The translations under genes and the position numbers were made by a program. The notes under the pieces are model-generated. The model made no database searches, was not told the DNA's origin, and worked only from the letters and a program-made list of their open reading frames with translations. DNA of 64,000 nt, taken from Crambe crambe. Lineage: Eukaryota; Porifera; Demospongiae; Poecilosclerida; Crambeidae. The stretch covers positions 6,479,563-6,543,562 of the forward strand of contig OZ004594.1 of assembly GCA_963924555.1 (NCBI GenBank), in the 5' to 3' direction. Of the stretch, positions 32,201-44,200 are shown one piece after another. Each line of letters begins with the position of its first letter. Position 1 is the first letter of the stretch.

Positions 32201-35200
32201 CACTTGGTATGCAGTTGACCCTTGTAATAATTACATACCAAGTAGAAAAAAAAAACAAAAACGTAAATAAATAATCAAAGCGTGTTTCTTCTCTGAGTAC
32301 CTCAGCGCTTTGCTGCCATCACGGATCTCTAAGCAGCTTCATCCTTCTTCATGCTATTAACTTAGAGCGCCTAACTCTACTTCGTTTTGGAGTGCACATC
32401 AGGTTGGAAATTGTACTACCGTCCTCCATGTTGACGATCTTTACCATATACACTTTAAGAACACGTGCAAGCAAAGTTCTTTAGCTTTCTCTTGTAGTAG
32501 CGGCAAGCCTTGATTGCAGACAGAGATGAGACTCTGCTAAGCAGCAGTGTGTACAGGCATTATGTGATTCAGGTGAGTATCTAGTCAGCTTTACTATCAT
32601 CGGTAATTGTACTAAGGTAGGCGGGGGTAACTCCGGACGAACTTTCAATTGGGAAGGATAACTTTGGAATGGAAGCAGCTATGATCGAGCAGTAAAGTTC
32701 AAGAAGAAGCTGAACTCTCCATCTATCAAGGCCCCAAGTGTTATTATTTTAGTACTTACGCTCTCTTGATGTTCAACTAGTCTCGCGCGCCAGATGTATT
32801 TTTTGTGAGGAGGGGAAGGGAAAAATACGTCTGGTAACAATCGCCAGGTTTCCGTTCTTTCCAAGAATGTGCATCACGTGACTCGTGGGATAATAATTTA
32901 CCACATGTGTGTGCGCATACAATTAAAAATCAATCTATAGCTAATAAAGCTAGCTGAGATCATAGATATATGAGCCGTACTCAGGCGTAGCATGGCCGAC
33001 TCAAGCGCCAAGAAAGGTCTTGCAGTCCAACTAGTCTATAGCTAGCTATTCTGACCTACCTGTTGGAAGACACACAATGCTTCCCGAAACAAAGCTCTAA
33101 ATCTTGCTTGCTTGATAGCCCAACTTGTTGGCAGCAGCAGAGGTTGCTGTACTGACAGAACTCTCCAAGTAGAGACACTCACAGCTAGCCATGGCAGGCC
33201 AGATAATTGTTTATGAGCCACGTGCATGCGTGCATTATTGAATTTTTGTGGTGGCAACAACATTCTGTCGTATGTCAAGAAAACCTGGCAATTGTTACCA
33301 GACGTACTTTTTTTTTTCCCCCTCCCCCGCAAAAAAAAAAAGAAGTGCGGCTGGCTAGCGAGACTAATGTTCAATCAGGCCTGCTTGAAATGCACAAGAT
33401 CGTGACGTAAAGTTTCAGTTCGATGATTATAGATTTCGGGGCACGATGCAGTCCAGAACGGTGGAAGAAGAGTTTAGCTAAGCATGCATTTAAACAAGTA
33501 GCAGTTATACGTAGTTACTGCAGGTATAAAGACTGCCTCTCAATCTTTGTAGTTTCTGAAAAAAAGTCGAAAGTCCGAAGTTACCCCATGTCCGGAGATA
33601 CCCCCGCCTACCTTACTGTCTCTATGTTGACGATCTTTACCATGCAATCTAAGAACACATGCCAGCAGAGTTCTTTAGCTTTCACCTGTAGCAGCAAGCC
33701 TTGATGCAGACAGAAATGAGACTCGTGTACAGGCATTATGTGGTTCAGGTGAGTATCTAGTCAGCTTAACTATCATCTGTATTAATGATAGCTGAGAAAA
33801 AGTTGATCAGCTGTTTCCCAGGTTATGGCCTTCCAGCTTCAATAATCTGTGACTTGGGACACTAGTGAGAGAGTAGAGTTGTGCTTCACCTGTTTACTTG
33901 CTAGCAAAATAATTTTTTTTAAATGATCAAAATAATTATTGACAGCTTCTCTTAGTGACACATCTGTAATGCATACATTGTAAATAAATTATGAATAAGA
34001 CTTATTGCCTGTTTTTTCTACTCGGTATGTGGTCGACTCTTGTAAAAATAAAAGAAAGAAAGGGAGAAAAAATGGCCGGTGCATGCCAGTATTAAGTAGC
34101 TATAGTAGTTCCATTGTATTATCGATCATTCCAGTTATCATTTGGTTGCAGAGTGTATACATACCTGTGAAAGTATATGGCATAGTCTCGGAACATGATC
34201 CATTGTTGAAGGTTAAAGAACCTCTTAATGAAAAAGAGTTGGCAACTTGAAAGTTGATCACTTCAGATGTATTAAAAGTGAACCTCTTGGCAGTATCATC
34301 AATGAACATTTCATTAATTAGTTCTCCAGATACAGATAGAGAACCAGTTAAAGCAACAGTACTTCTATTCAGTATGAAATCATCCACAACCTAATCAGAA
34401 AATAATTCATAAATGCAATTTGCCCTCCAATTCCATTAATAATGTATAAAACTTATACAAATAGTACCTAACCTCATTGGTACGATCTCAACTTAATAAA
34501 TGCTGAACCCAATAGAATAGCTGATTTAAGAGGTTGAGGACTAAGAGAATAGGTGATATGAGTAGGCATGTTAAATAGTCTCTTTTCTCACAAAAAGTCT
34601 GTAGTATCCTGTGACCTGCACAGTTGTTTTATGATGACTTCTACTGTTATCAGCTACTCGTATTGCTTAACCAGAAAAATGTCCTACCTTCCATCCTAAA
34701 GATACCATTAATCCAGTAGTGTCATAGATGTAGGAGAGCGAAGGTCCTTGAGTGAATAAATCTGGGTAGATAAAACATGTAGTATAGCATCACTTTTATA
34801 TGAGTGTAAGTTACAAACAAATAAAAAAACAATCAACATTCTAGCAAATAGGGATGATCGAACAAAATATTCATTCCATAATCTCAACTTCATCCTTGTT
34901 CCTTCATTTTTTTATATTAGTGAGGTTGCTTATGAAAAAAACGAAGAAAGTGTTACGTGTTAGACAAAAAGCGTGAAACTTTTTTCACTTGGTCCAAAAA
35001 TCCATGGGTCCAAGCCTACTTACTTGAAAATGGGTCATTAACATTGAAATATTAGGCTGTGAAATAATGTCAGTTATAATTTTCGAGACTACAATAATAT
35101 CACGTGAATTCAAGCAATCTGATTGGTCTGTTACCGTTGAATAATTCACGGTATTCAATGGCATTATTCAACGCCTCCTCTACGCATGCGCAGACTAGCC

Positions 35201-38200
35201 TAGCAATGTGTATAGACTACGTAACCGGGATTGGAAACGCCCAAAGCAACAATACAACCTGCGCAGTACAATCTGTATTGCGGTGCGTAGAAGAGCTGAA
35301 AAAGCCTAACATGGAGGAATAGACCTCTTGAAGTTCAGAAGTAAGTCCATAGTATAGGTAGTAACTTCACCACCTTACTCGTGAAAAAAGCAATTTTTTT
35401 GCTGCTAGGACACCCATACCAGCCTATTTTAGCCTGTTTTGGCTTTGTGTACCTGTATCTCCTTACATGAAAGAATAAATTTGCAACTTACAGTTTCAGA
35501 GTTTAGTGTACACTCTACTTCATGCCCTCATACCTAAAATGTAGTGAACTTTGCATGTATTCAAGAGTTTCAGCCAATAGTTCACATTTGCTGGGTGTGT
35601 CTTTGCGTACCTTTTTTTGAAAAAGTGAAGTTGTTTCTAGTGACCCCAATTTATATTCATAACAAGTAGTTATTCCTTCATGCCCTCCACCTATGCTTTC
35701 CAAATGTGCGCATTCCCTTGCCAAGAAAAAGCTCAATGATTAGAGTGTACATTAATTTTTAATATTATAGTCCTCAGGGATGATCAACAGATAGGGAGGC
35801 TTCAAAATCTTCACTCATAGTTCGGGCAGAGAACAAGAAGGTGCAGAGGTGAAGAAGAATCTGAAATAAATCACCAGGATCAATGGCTGCACATTTAATG
35901 CCCAAATTTGATCATTATTATCTTTTCATGTTGTATTAATTAATGCGGGCATGCATGCGCAATAAGGAGTGGCCGGGCAGTTTATATTGCGTTTCCAGGC
36001 CTCGTGAAATATTCCCACCTCGGGTAGTAATAAATCATGATATTCAACGCAGGAGTGTGCAATAAGTATTAGTATCATGTTGACTTAGATTTCATACCTA
36101 CAGTTACATAGATCTGTACACGTAAGGCCTGCACTTGCAGCGAGCATTACAACCTTTTTCTGACTTGCAGCCACATTTGATGAGCTCAGTACATGCTCTA
36201 GCTGCTTCTGGAATAGTCATCCACACGGGTTTCCAGGCATTATCTTCCTTTTTCCAACCCTAGCCTTCGGGCAAGGGAGTGTTCTGGACACTACATAGAC
36301 TAGTAGTCCATATGTTGGCTTGAAAGATAGCTCTCTTCACATGTTGAAGTACCTTAAGGTAACTTTTACTAACGGGTACTCATTTTTAGCAAATTTTAGC
36401 TAATAAGAATACCAGCTAAAAATACGTAATGATTTTGACCACGCCCACACGTTAACTCGCACGCTAGCTAGCTAACTAGAGATTTCTTCATCGCTGGAGG
36501 AGCCGAGTTCTTCCAAAATATTTTTGGAGTGATATCTTCAAACTTTCCATCTACTGGCTCCTGGGCTTATTGATGGATCTACTGTACTCCCCCTGCTAAC
36601 CCCTTTGAAGAAATCATGGCTACCTATAACTAACTTTTACTTCTGACCTCTGAACTCATAACATTCACATTATCATTATAATCATGTCAATACTATAGTA
36701 ACAAGTAAGGGAAAAAGCATTTCGTGAAATGAAAAAAAGATGTAGGGATGACCACTGCTCAAAAAAGTAAGGAAACAAGAAGGATGGAAATGGGATCAAT
36801 CTTTGTTCTGTATATCCAGCCAACAATCCCTACATATACACACATTACTACACTATAATCTGAAGTTACCTGACGTATATGTAGGGATTGTTGGCTGGAT
36901 ATACAGAACAAAGATTGATCCCATTTCCATCCTTCTTGTTTCCTTACTTTTTTGAGCAGTGGTCATCCCTACATCTTTTTTTCATTTCACGAAATGCTTT
37001 TTCCCTTACTTGTTCCTGGTCTTTTTTCCTCTCTTTTATGGTTTTAGCTATGATTAGAGTTCATTCTTCTATGTGTATGCAGGGACAGATGAAAGAAGTT
37101 CTCCAATAGCATACCAGCCCAATCATTTATCGAGTCAAGGTGTTGTGTTGTTGAGCCATACTTGGAGGTCGAAGATGCTGAAATAGAGTCTACTGTGGTG
37201 AATCTAAATCCCCGAATCGATACAGTAGTCTATCATCAGCTAGAGCTAGCTAGCTAGAGACAGCTGAGTAATATTATGATTTCGAATAATTGGATATTCA
37301 AATACATGCGCATGCGTATTATAGAAAAGATGGCTTCCTAATTGAATTAGTCGAGTGCTGTGCTCCATAGTGTCTCCTTTTTCATCGACTCTTTCGAGGA
37401 TCAACGAGTAGAAAAGATCGTAGTTGGTAGAATTTGGAGTGGATTTGTCCAGAAATCATGGCTGTAGCTTGAGTGGTTCGAGAGATATGGTTGTCTAAGA
37501 ATAATAATAATAATAATAATAATAATAGAGAAGAAGAAGAATATAGCGATTTACCTGCTTGCCGTATTTCTGAAACGGTAAGCTCCCTGGTCCTGAAACT
37601 TGGTCTGCACATTGTAGTAGGCTCTAGTAGGCTGGATAATCATTCACAGTAGCTTTTGTTAGGTCTAAGTGGGAGAACTAGAATTCCACTTTAGTATTAG
37701 TCTATAGGCGGCGCGCGCGGCCGTCCGAGTCATCCCTATATAGAGAGTGCTACCGCACTCTCTGATTATATGCTTGGGCTCCTCCTTTCCTGGTCATCTC
37801 CATTTCTGTATCCACCATGACCAGAATCATGGCCAAATCTGATTGTACATTGTGATCGATGCTAATCAACGCCAGACTTGATTTGCATTTTTCTTGAGCT
37901 GCTCCTCAAAATTGCCAAAATTAGTACCCTAAATTTTAACCGAAAGCAAAATTAGTCTATGCTAATAATAGTTACCTTAAGGTAACGCATCCTGGGTAGA
38001 GGGATATTTCCAAGGTCTTGTTCTTTTTGCAGAATAGTTCCTTACGAGCTTCATTAACTGATGAAAGTGTGCATTCTTTGTGATATAGTAGCACTGTAAA
38101 TCTCAATTGGTTAAAAAGGATGCTGAGCAATGAAGCAGATAGCTTCTGTAGCCTCAGGAAAATGGTCCCAAGTGAGCCAAGCAGATTTCTTACTTCTTCC

Positions 38201-41200
38201 GAAAAAGGACGATGTGGTATCACATCCAGTAAATGCATGAAATGAAGGTATTGATATACATTTATCATTTCCAAGATACTGTGTTAATGTGATAATAACG
38301 AAATTGTTTCCCTGTACCAAAGGCCACCCAAAATGTCAGCATTTGTTCGTGGAAGTTATTAAACTGTCCAATGAGATTGACTACAATGTCTGTATCAACG
38401 GTACGTACCATGACACTATCATGACCCTTTTCAATTTGAATCATGATTTGTGTGTCTGCCTCTTCACGATCACATTCTGTCATGAGTTGATCAGTACCTC
38501 TACAAACCACTGTATCATCTGATATTATGAAAAAAAATTTGTTTCTAGGGATCTCAGTCATACACACTCTGTCTGTGAGAAAGCTGTATAGCTCTTTCTT
38601 GTTCCTTGCATCTCTCAAGAAGTCACCCCACTTTCTAGGAAGTCTAGTATGTGAAGAAACTTTAGTTCGTAATCCACTTCCTTGGTTTACTCTGGTAGAC
38701 TCATTGATACTGCAAGAAAAGTAGCGGTCCCAGACGCAATCAACCCTCCTAGATCCCTGTAATTGTTGAAGAAGGAATGGGAGAAACACTTTGTCTGCAT
38801 ACTCGGCAAATGTCTTGGCAGTGACTGTAGGCAAAAAAATGTACGACAGCTGACCATCAAATATTTTGCTGTCAAATTGATCTGGGGGATTAGGTTGACC
38901 ATTAAAGTCCAAACAGGTAAGCATGCAGTGCTGACTTTTGCCCAAAACGAATTTCTCCGAAACCAGATAAAGAAGGAGGAGTACATTGGTTTTCATGGGA
39001 GAAAAATTGTAAAAGGTCTCCGTTTCGCTGCTGATTGGCAATATATAGGCAGCCAAAAAGGCTTGCATTGTTTTGTTGAGCGATCAGACGGTGTGCAGAC
39101 TTAGACTTGACCTTACATTTTGGAGATTTAGAGAGTTTCTCTTTACGGTGTTATGAATAGAAGTTTTCCTGTCATTGATAACTTCTGCTTGTAGAGAGAT
39201 TTTCAATTATCGACCGCCATATGAATGGGGACAGCCTGGACATTAATAAAATAAAATTCCATGATGGAAAGATAGGGCAAACCTAAATATGAAGCGCGAG
39301 GGATCAATGGAATAATATCGTGCAGAGAATCCACCACAAAAGAAATATCCGAAGATTACTTAACATCGGGCAATCTCATTGATATATCGGATACCCCCTA
39401 GCAGAAATCACACAGTACACGATACCAACTAAGCCTACAGACTCACTGGTAGCCCCAAGCTGCTACTACAATCATTCAACAATTCAACTTCCCAGCTACA
39501 AACCGGGCGGAGCTAATAGAATTTAAAATGAACACGTGATATTTGGACTGCGAACGATCCATTGACTCTTCCTGGTGATTACAAAGCATTAGAAGTAAGT
39601 TCTGGAGCAATTTTAAGTTGAAAAATAGCACATCTGACATATTTAGCCTAAGCTAAAGTTTTGGCCGTGTATTCTGCTGTGATAATACACAGCTTAGGTA
39701 CCAATCTTAGAACAAAAGTACGCAGCTAGATCCTTCTAAATATGTTGGATGTACTATTTTGCAACTAAAAGATGCTAAAATACTTACTTCCAAAGCTTTG
39801 TAATGGCCAGGAAGAGTCGATGGATTGTTTGCAGTCCGAATATCAAGTCGCTGACGTGTTCATTTAAAAATTCTATTAGCTCCGCCCAGCTTGCAGCTGG
39901 GAAGTTGAATTGTTGAATGATTGTAGGGCTACCAGTTAGTCCGTAGGCTTAGTTGTTATCGTGTACCGTGTGATTTCTGCTAGGGGGTATCCGATTATCA
40001 ATGAGATTGCCCGATGTTAAGTGATCTTCGGACGTTTCTTTTGTGGTGGATTCTCTGCACGGTATTATTCCATTGATCCCTCGCGCTTCATATTTAGGTT
40101 TGCCCTATCTTTACATCATGGAATTTTATTTTATTAATGTCCAGGCTGTCCCCTGCAGTGTCCGTTCATATATGGCGGTCGATAATTGAAAATCTACTCA
40201 TACTGGCTTGTTCCCAGGGCTTCGATAGAACGCACTGTTTCAATTACTGACTCATCAGCACATTCCCGAGAGTTCAAGATTAGGAGCTCAGGACAGTCAT
40301 CCTCAAAAGTATTACCAAAGCCTGTTATCACATCCACAAGCCCTTTTACTTGCTCCTTATAATGGTCTAGAGCAAAGAAGAAACCTGTAAGAGTTTCTAA
40401 ACTTTCAATATAAAGCTCGAAGTCATTCTCACGATGAGTTCTGAAATTCTAGTTTTAAATAGTGTCCCAGAATTGGAATGTAGGGCATTTTGCTGTCATT
40501 TTTGTCCTCCAAGCCTCAAAGCTCTCTTCATTGCTTGAAGTATTGAGTAGAAAAGCCTGATATTGGAATGTAGGGCATTTTGCTGTCATTTTTGTCTCAA
40601 AGCTCTCTTCATTGCTTGAAGTATTGAGTAGAAAAGCCTGATATTGGAGCTTTTTCAGGGCTGCAATGGTGACTTGGTGAGCATGACGTGTTCTTGCCAA
40701 GTGTGAAGCTTTCAGGAAACTGTCCATTGTGCCAGAAGAAGCAATTCTAGCCTCTAGGAGAGACGATGTCCAACCATAGTTAGCTAGGTAGTCTCCAAGC
40801 ATGTTCCATCTCAATATGCAATCCTCCAAACATCACTAAGACCTTATCTTCACCATAATCTGCTGGCCATATTCATGAAGATATTCAGTAATTCTTTTTA
40901 TGACACCCATTCCATGTTTAATCATAGCTGGAGTGTCAGCCTTGTCATAACAAGTTAGTCTTTGAAAAGACTTATGCCTCAGCACTGGTAGGCTGTGGTA
41001 GCAAGCTATATGGAAATATTAATAGTACACACTGTTGAAATTCAAGTTTTTGTATCAATGAAGCTAGGGTCTGGGCTCTTGTAGCTATGTTAATGTCAAT
41101 TTCTGTGATGAGTTACTTGTGCACTGTCGTCTCTGCTGTTTCTGTCTGTGTCTCTTGGTTCTGAGATTTCTACGTGTTCTGCTTGAATCTACTAAAGTAA

Positions 41201-44200
41201 CAGCTGGTGGCTAGGCCTACTCCATTTTTTTTATTTTATAGATACGTCACGTGCACTTGTGCAATGTATTGCGTGGGTGTACGCGGTGTGCTACTATTGT
41301 ATATGTACCACGTACCATCGCCCATAGTCATTCTTAGCACTGCGCCTCGGCACTTCAGTGCTGAGGCAAAAGAGCAGTGATTGCAGGTGGGTCAGTCATT
41401 GGTGGTTGAAGACTGGCATGATAAGCAGACCAAGTAATGGCTTCATTTGAGTCTGTATCCAATAACTCCAGCACTTTTTTCAGCCAGCCTTCTTCTCTCA
41501 ATTTTGCTCTACATAACTTGCTGCTAAAATTTCGACACTGAAGCTGAAAGAGCATTCAAAGCTGTTGCTGGGACTGTAGTTTAAGATTTAGAAAGCAAAG
41601 ATTTTTCTAAAGTAACTTTGGTATCATCTCTCGGCAACTACCCATGTTATCTTTTGTAGGAAACTTAACTACATAACACCAGTTCCATGAAATGAAGACT
41701 GGGAGGTTGTTGAGGAAGAATTATGATCCAATGCCCCAATCCTTTACATAAATGTGAAGGACAGACAATGTGCTCAGCCTGAAATTGCTGGCACATGGAA
41801 ACAGCTATAGCACTATTCATTCAGTGGATCTATTACTTCTTGCAAGGGAGTGAATGTTTAAACCAAGATACACAGGGAGAGGTGGTTCTCTTTGTATTGA
41901 ATGTCGACTCTTCTTTTTATCAGTGGTTGATTTTTTCTTTGTGTTAAGGAATTAACTGGGAAGTAGTCGGACATGCTTGTGAATCTTCACTTTTGATAGT
42001 GGGCCCATACATGATCATAGAAATGAGTAATTTCAGATTATATGGAACACAATTTTCCTGACAGCTAGGCGGAAAGCTGCCAGAAAAATTTCTTGTCAAA
42101 TGCTTTTAGCAATGCTGGCTATCTGCAGTGCTTCCGACTGATACGAGTGAACACTTTGCAGCATCTTTTTGATATCATACAAAGAAAAGTATAATTATAG
42201 TTACTTCACTTAAAAACTGATACCTTCAGGGAAAACAAAGTAGTGCTATTTCCGTCATACTGTTCATGAATGCTACGTATATTCATGAAAGTGGTTGATT
42301 ATTTCCTCCTTCAAATGAGTTTTGTTAATAGAAATATCTATCCCTAACTCCAGTAAATGGTCTTCATACATGGTATGCAGCTCAGCCAATTAAAAAATGA
42401 AGCTGTAATGTATGTAGACTGTGGACTAAAGTAGAAAGGCAAAAATCTAGCGCTAAAGTCAGCAATGAAGCTTTGTGCACGGAAAATCCAAGAGTAGGAA
42501 GTTGTGTGTGAAATCACCAAAAACTAAGGTAGGCTTTCCAGCTTCCAGCTGATGAACTTTCATGTGATTGAAGATGGGTACAATATCGATGTTGATATTT
42601 TGTGAGGCAGTTGGAGTGACATTTTGCTTCATCAAATCTACTATTGGGATCTACCATACATTACAGCTGAACCATGCAAAATAATACAAGTATGTACAGG
42701 ATCCATAAGTGGTGTATAAAATGCTACTGAAATAGTCCATTTTTTCACATTTTCCTTAGGACTTGTGCTTAAATTCTCACAAGTTTGCTGCCTCCTTGCT
42801 TCAACTATCCATCAGCTACTACTCTGCAAAGCCCATAAGTTCAACAATAACCTAGACACAGTGCAAATTTATCAAGTTGCAGTGTTGTTGTACTTTATAT
42901 CATGTATTGTATCGAGTGTCTTGTTCCAATTACAAATTTTTTTGTCTGAAGGGGGAATTACCTTAGTTCGGTTAGGATTGCTATAAGGGAGATGAGCCAG
43001 CAGTTTCTTAAGCTCAAACACCACCTTGAAGCACAGTTGAAAGGAGAAGTAAATAAGAGGCAAAAAATGGAGTGTGATGGAAAGAAGTAAAAGATTTGAA
43101 GTCAGTCTCGAAAGAACCAGCAAGAAAAATTGTGTCTCTTAAAATAACAGGTCGTAAAAAGAAGCATAGATCAGCTTCAAAAGAATTGAGGGAGTATTGT
43201 CCTTCTACCGGAGTGTTAAAAGGAATCAAGTAGTTGCTGAAGTAAAGCTGCACTCTCTGTTTGTGCCGAACACTTCACCCTGCTTACAGTGGATGTTAAA
43301 AACATTGAATCTGGAGGAATTGATTTAGCCAAGGGTACTTTTAAACCATGCCAAACAGAATCATCAGAAGCTGAGAACTTGCCATAGTTTGCACTGTATG
43401 TAAAGGACAAATTTAATTTACCTGACTCTGTGCATCGTGAAATCAGTCTACTGTCATCTTTTCTTCCTCGATTATTGAAATTAAAGAACTTATCCAATGG
43501 AATTTGATATTGTTCCCTCTCCCAGTGGCTTTACTGGGGTATAGCAGTCATTTAAATCAAGGCCCCTGTATAGAGCTCAGCAGTTAAAATTGAGTGCTGG
43601 AGAAACACTGCAAGTCAAGCTGACTGGTGATGGCACTTATAATTATTGCTAAGCGAATCCATGTTGTGAACTTTGCCTTCACTCTCCTCAATGAAGGTTC
43701 TGCAGCCATGTCAGTATTTGGTAACCACCCCCTTGCTATCATTGAAGTTCCCGAAAATTATGATTCAATGGTTCAGGTACTCTCAGATATCGTGAATGAA
43801 TCCAGAACCCTACAGTCCGTTGAGATAAATGGAATTGCCCACCCCATTGAATATTTTATGGGGTCGAAGCTGCTAATGCCACCTTCTTGTATATTTGGTG
43901 CAAGTGTCCCGCCACAGATCACTGGGACATGACCAAAGAATGGTCAGCATTTGACACCTCAAAAGGTGCGAGAACTATATAAGAAATTGAAGTGAATAGA
44001 AAGTTGTCTAAGGCAAAACAATTTGGTTGCAGTAATAGTTCAATTTTCAGTTTGATCATGTCATCATAGACTCGTTACATCTTTTTCTATGGGTTGCTGA
44101 TGTACTTATCAATTTGTTCATACAGGACCTCCGTAGGGTGGATGGGATTTCCAAAACATGTCTTGATCTCAACAAACATCACAACGTGGCAGCATATGAA

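Larger units (their letters stand above)
36358..37976. mobile_element. TTAA-flanked insertion (piggyBac-like ends) in the Academ-like relic
   Basis: TTAA at 36354-36357 and 37977-37980 flank ends GGTAACTTTTACTA and its near inverse TAATAATAGTTACC. Removing it rejoins the transposase reading frame (RYLK to VLQHVKRAIF). TTAA duplication is characteristic of piggyBac-type elements. An 8-bp CCTTAAGG duplication would fit equally well. No transposase inside. It contains the hairpin at 36700-37014. Confidence 0.6.
36104..42392 (-). pseudogene. second Academ-like transposase, broken and twice interrupted
   Basis: On the minus strand, in order: an N-terminal part near 42300-42390 (AELHTMYEDHLLELGIDISI, then NKTHLKEEII), which the copy at 12.1 kb lacks; DHNSSSTTSQSSFHGTG near 41690; a segment with ITWSAYHASLQ at 41355-41555; FLKASHLARTRHAHQVT at 40455-40829; EDDCPELLILNSRECADESV near 40280; then after a foldback insertion the nuclease part (38265-39068, with REEADTQIMIQIE and TVDTDIVV), FHAFTGCDTT near 38250, and after a second insertion the Cys-rich tail (KCGCKSEKGCNARCKC) ending at 36104. 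Frameshifts and stops are numerous. Confidence 0.75.

Noticed and set aside
30059..33780. Regular repeats as a CRISPR-like or centromeric array
   Set aside because: Units are about 1 kb, few and interrupted; the genome is eukaryotic.
35104..35322. 72-residue Asn/Ser-rich frame as a host exon
   Set aside because: No splice sites, no similarity to other exons, and it lies inside a transposon.
43216..43497. 93-residue minus-strand frame as a gene
   Set aside because: It lies opposite the decayed transposon gene and shows no domain; probably chance.
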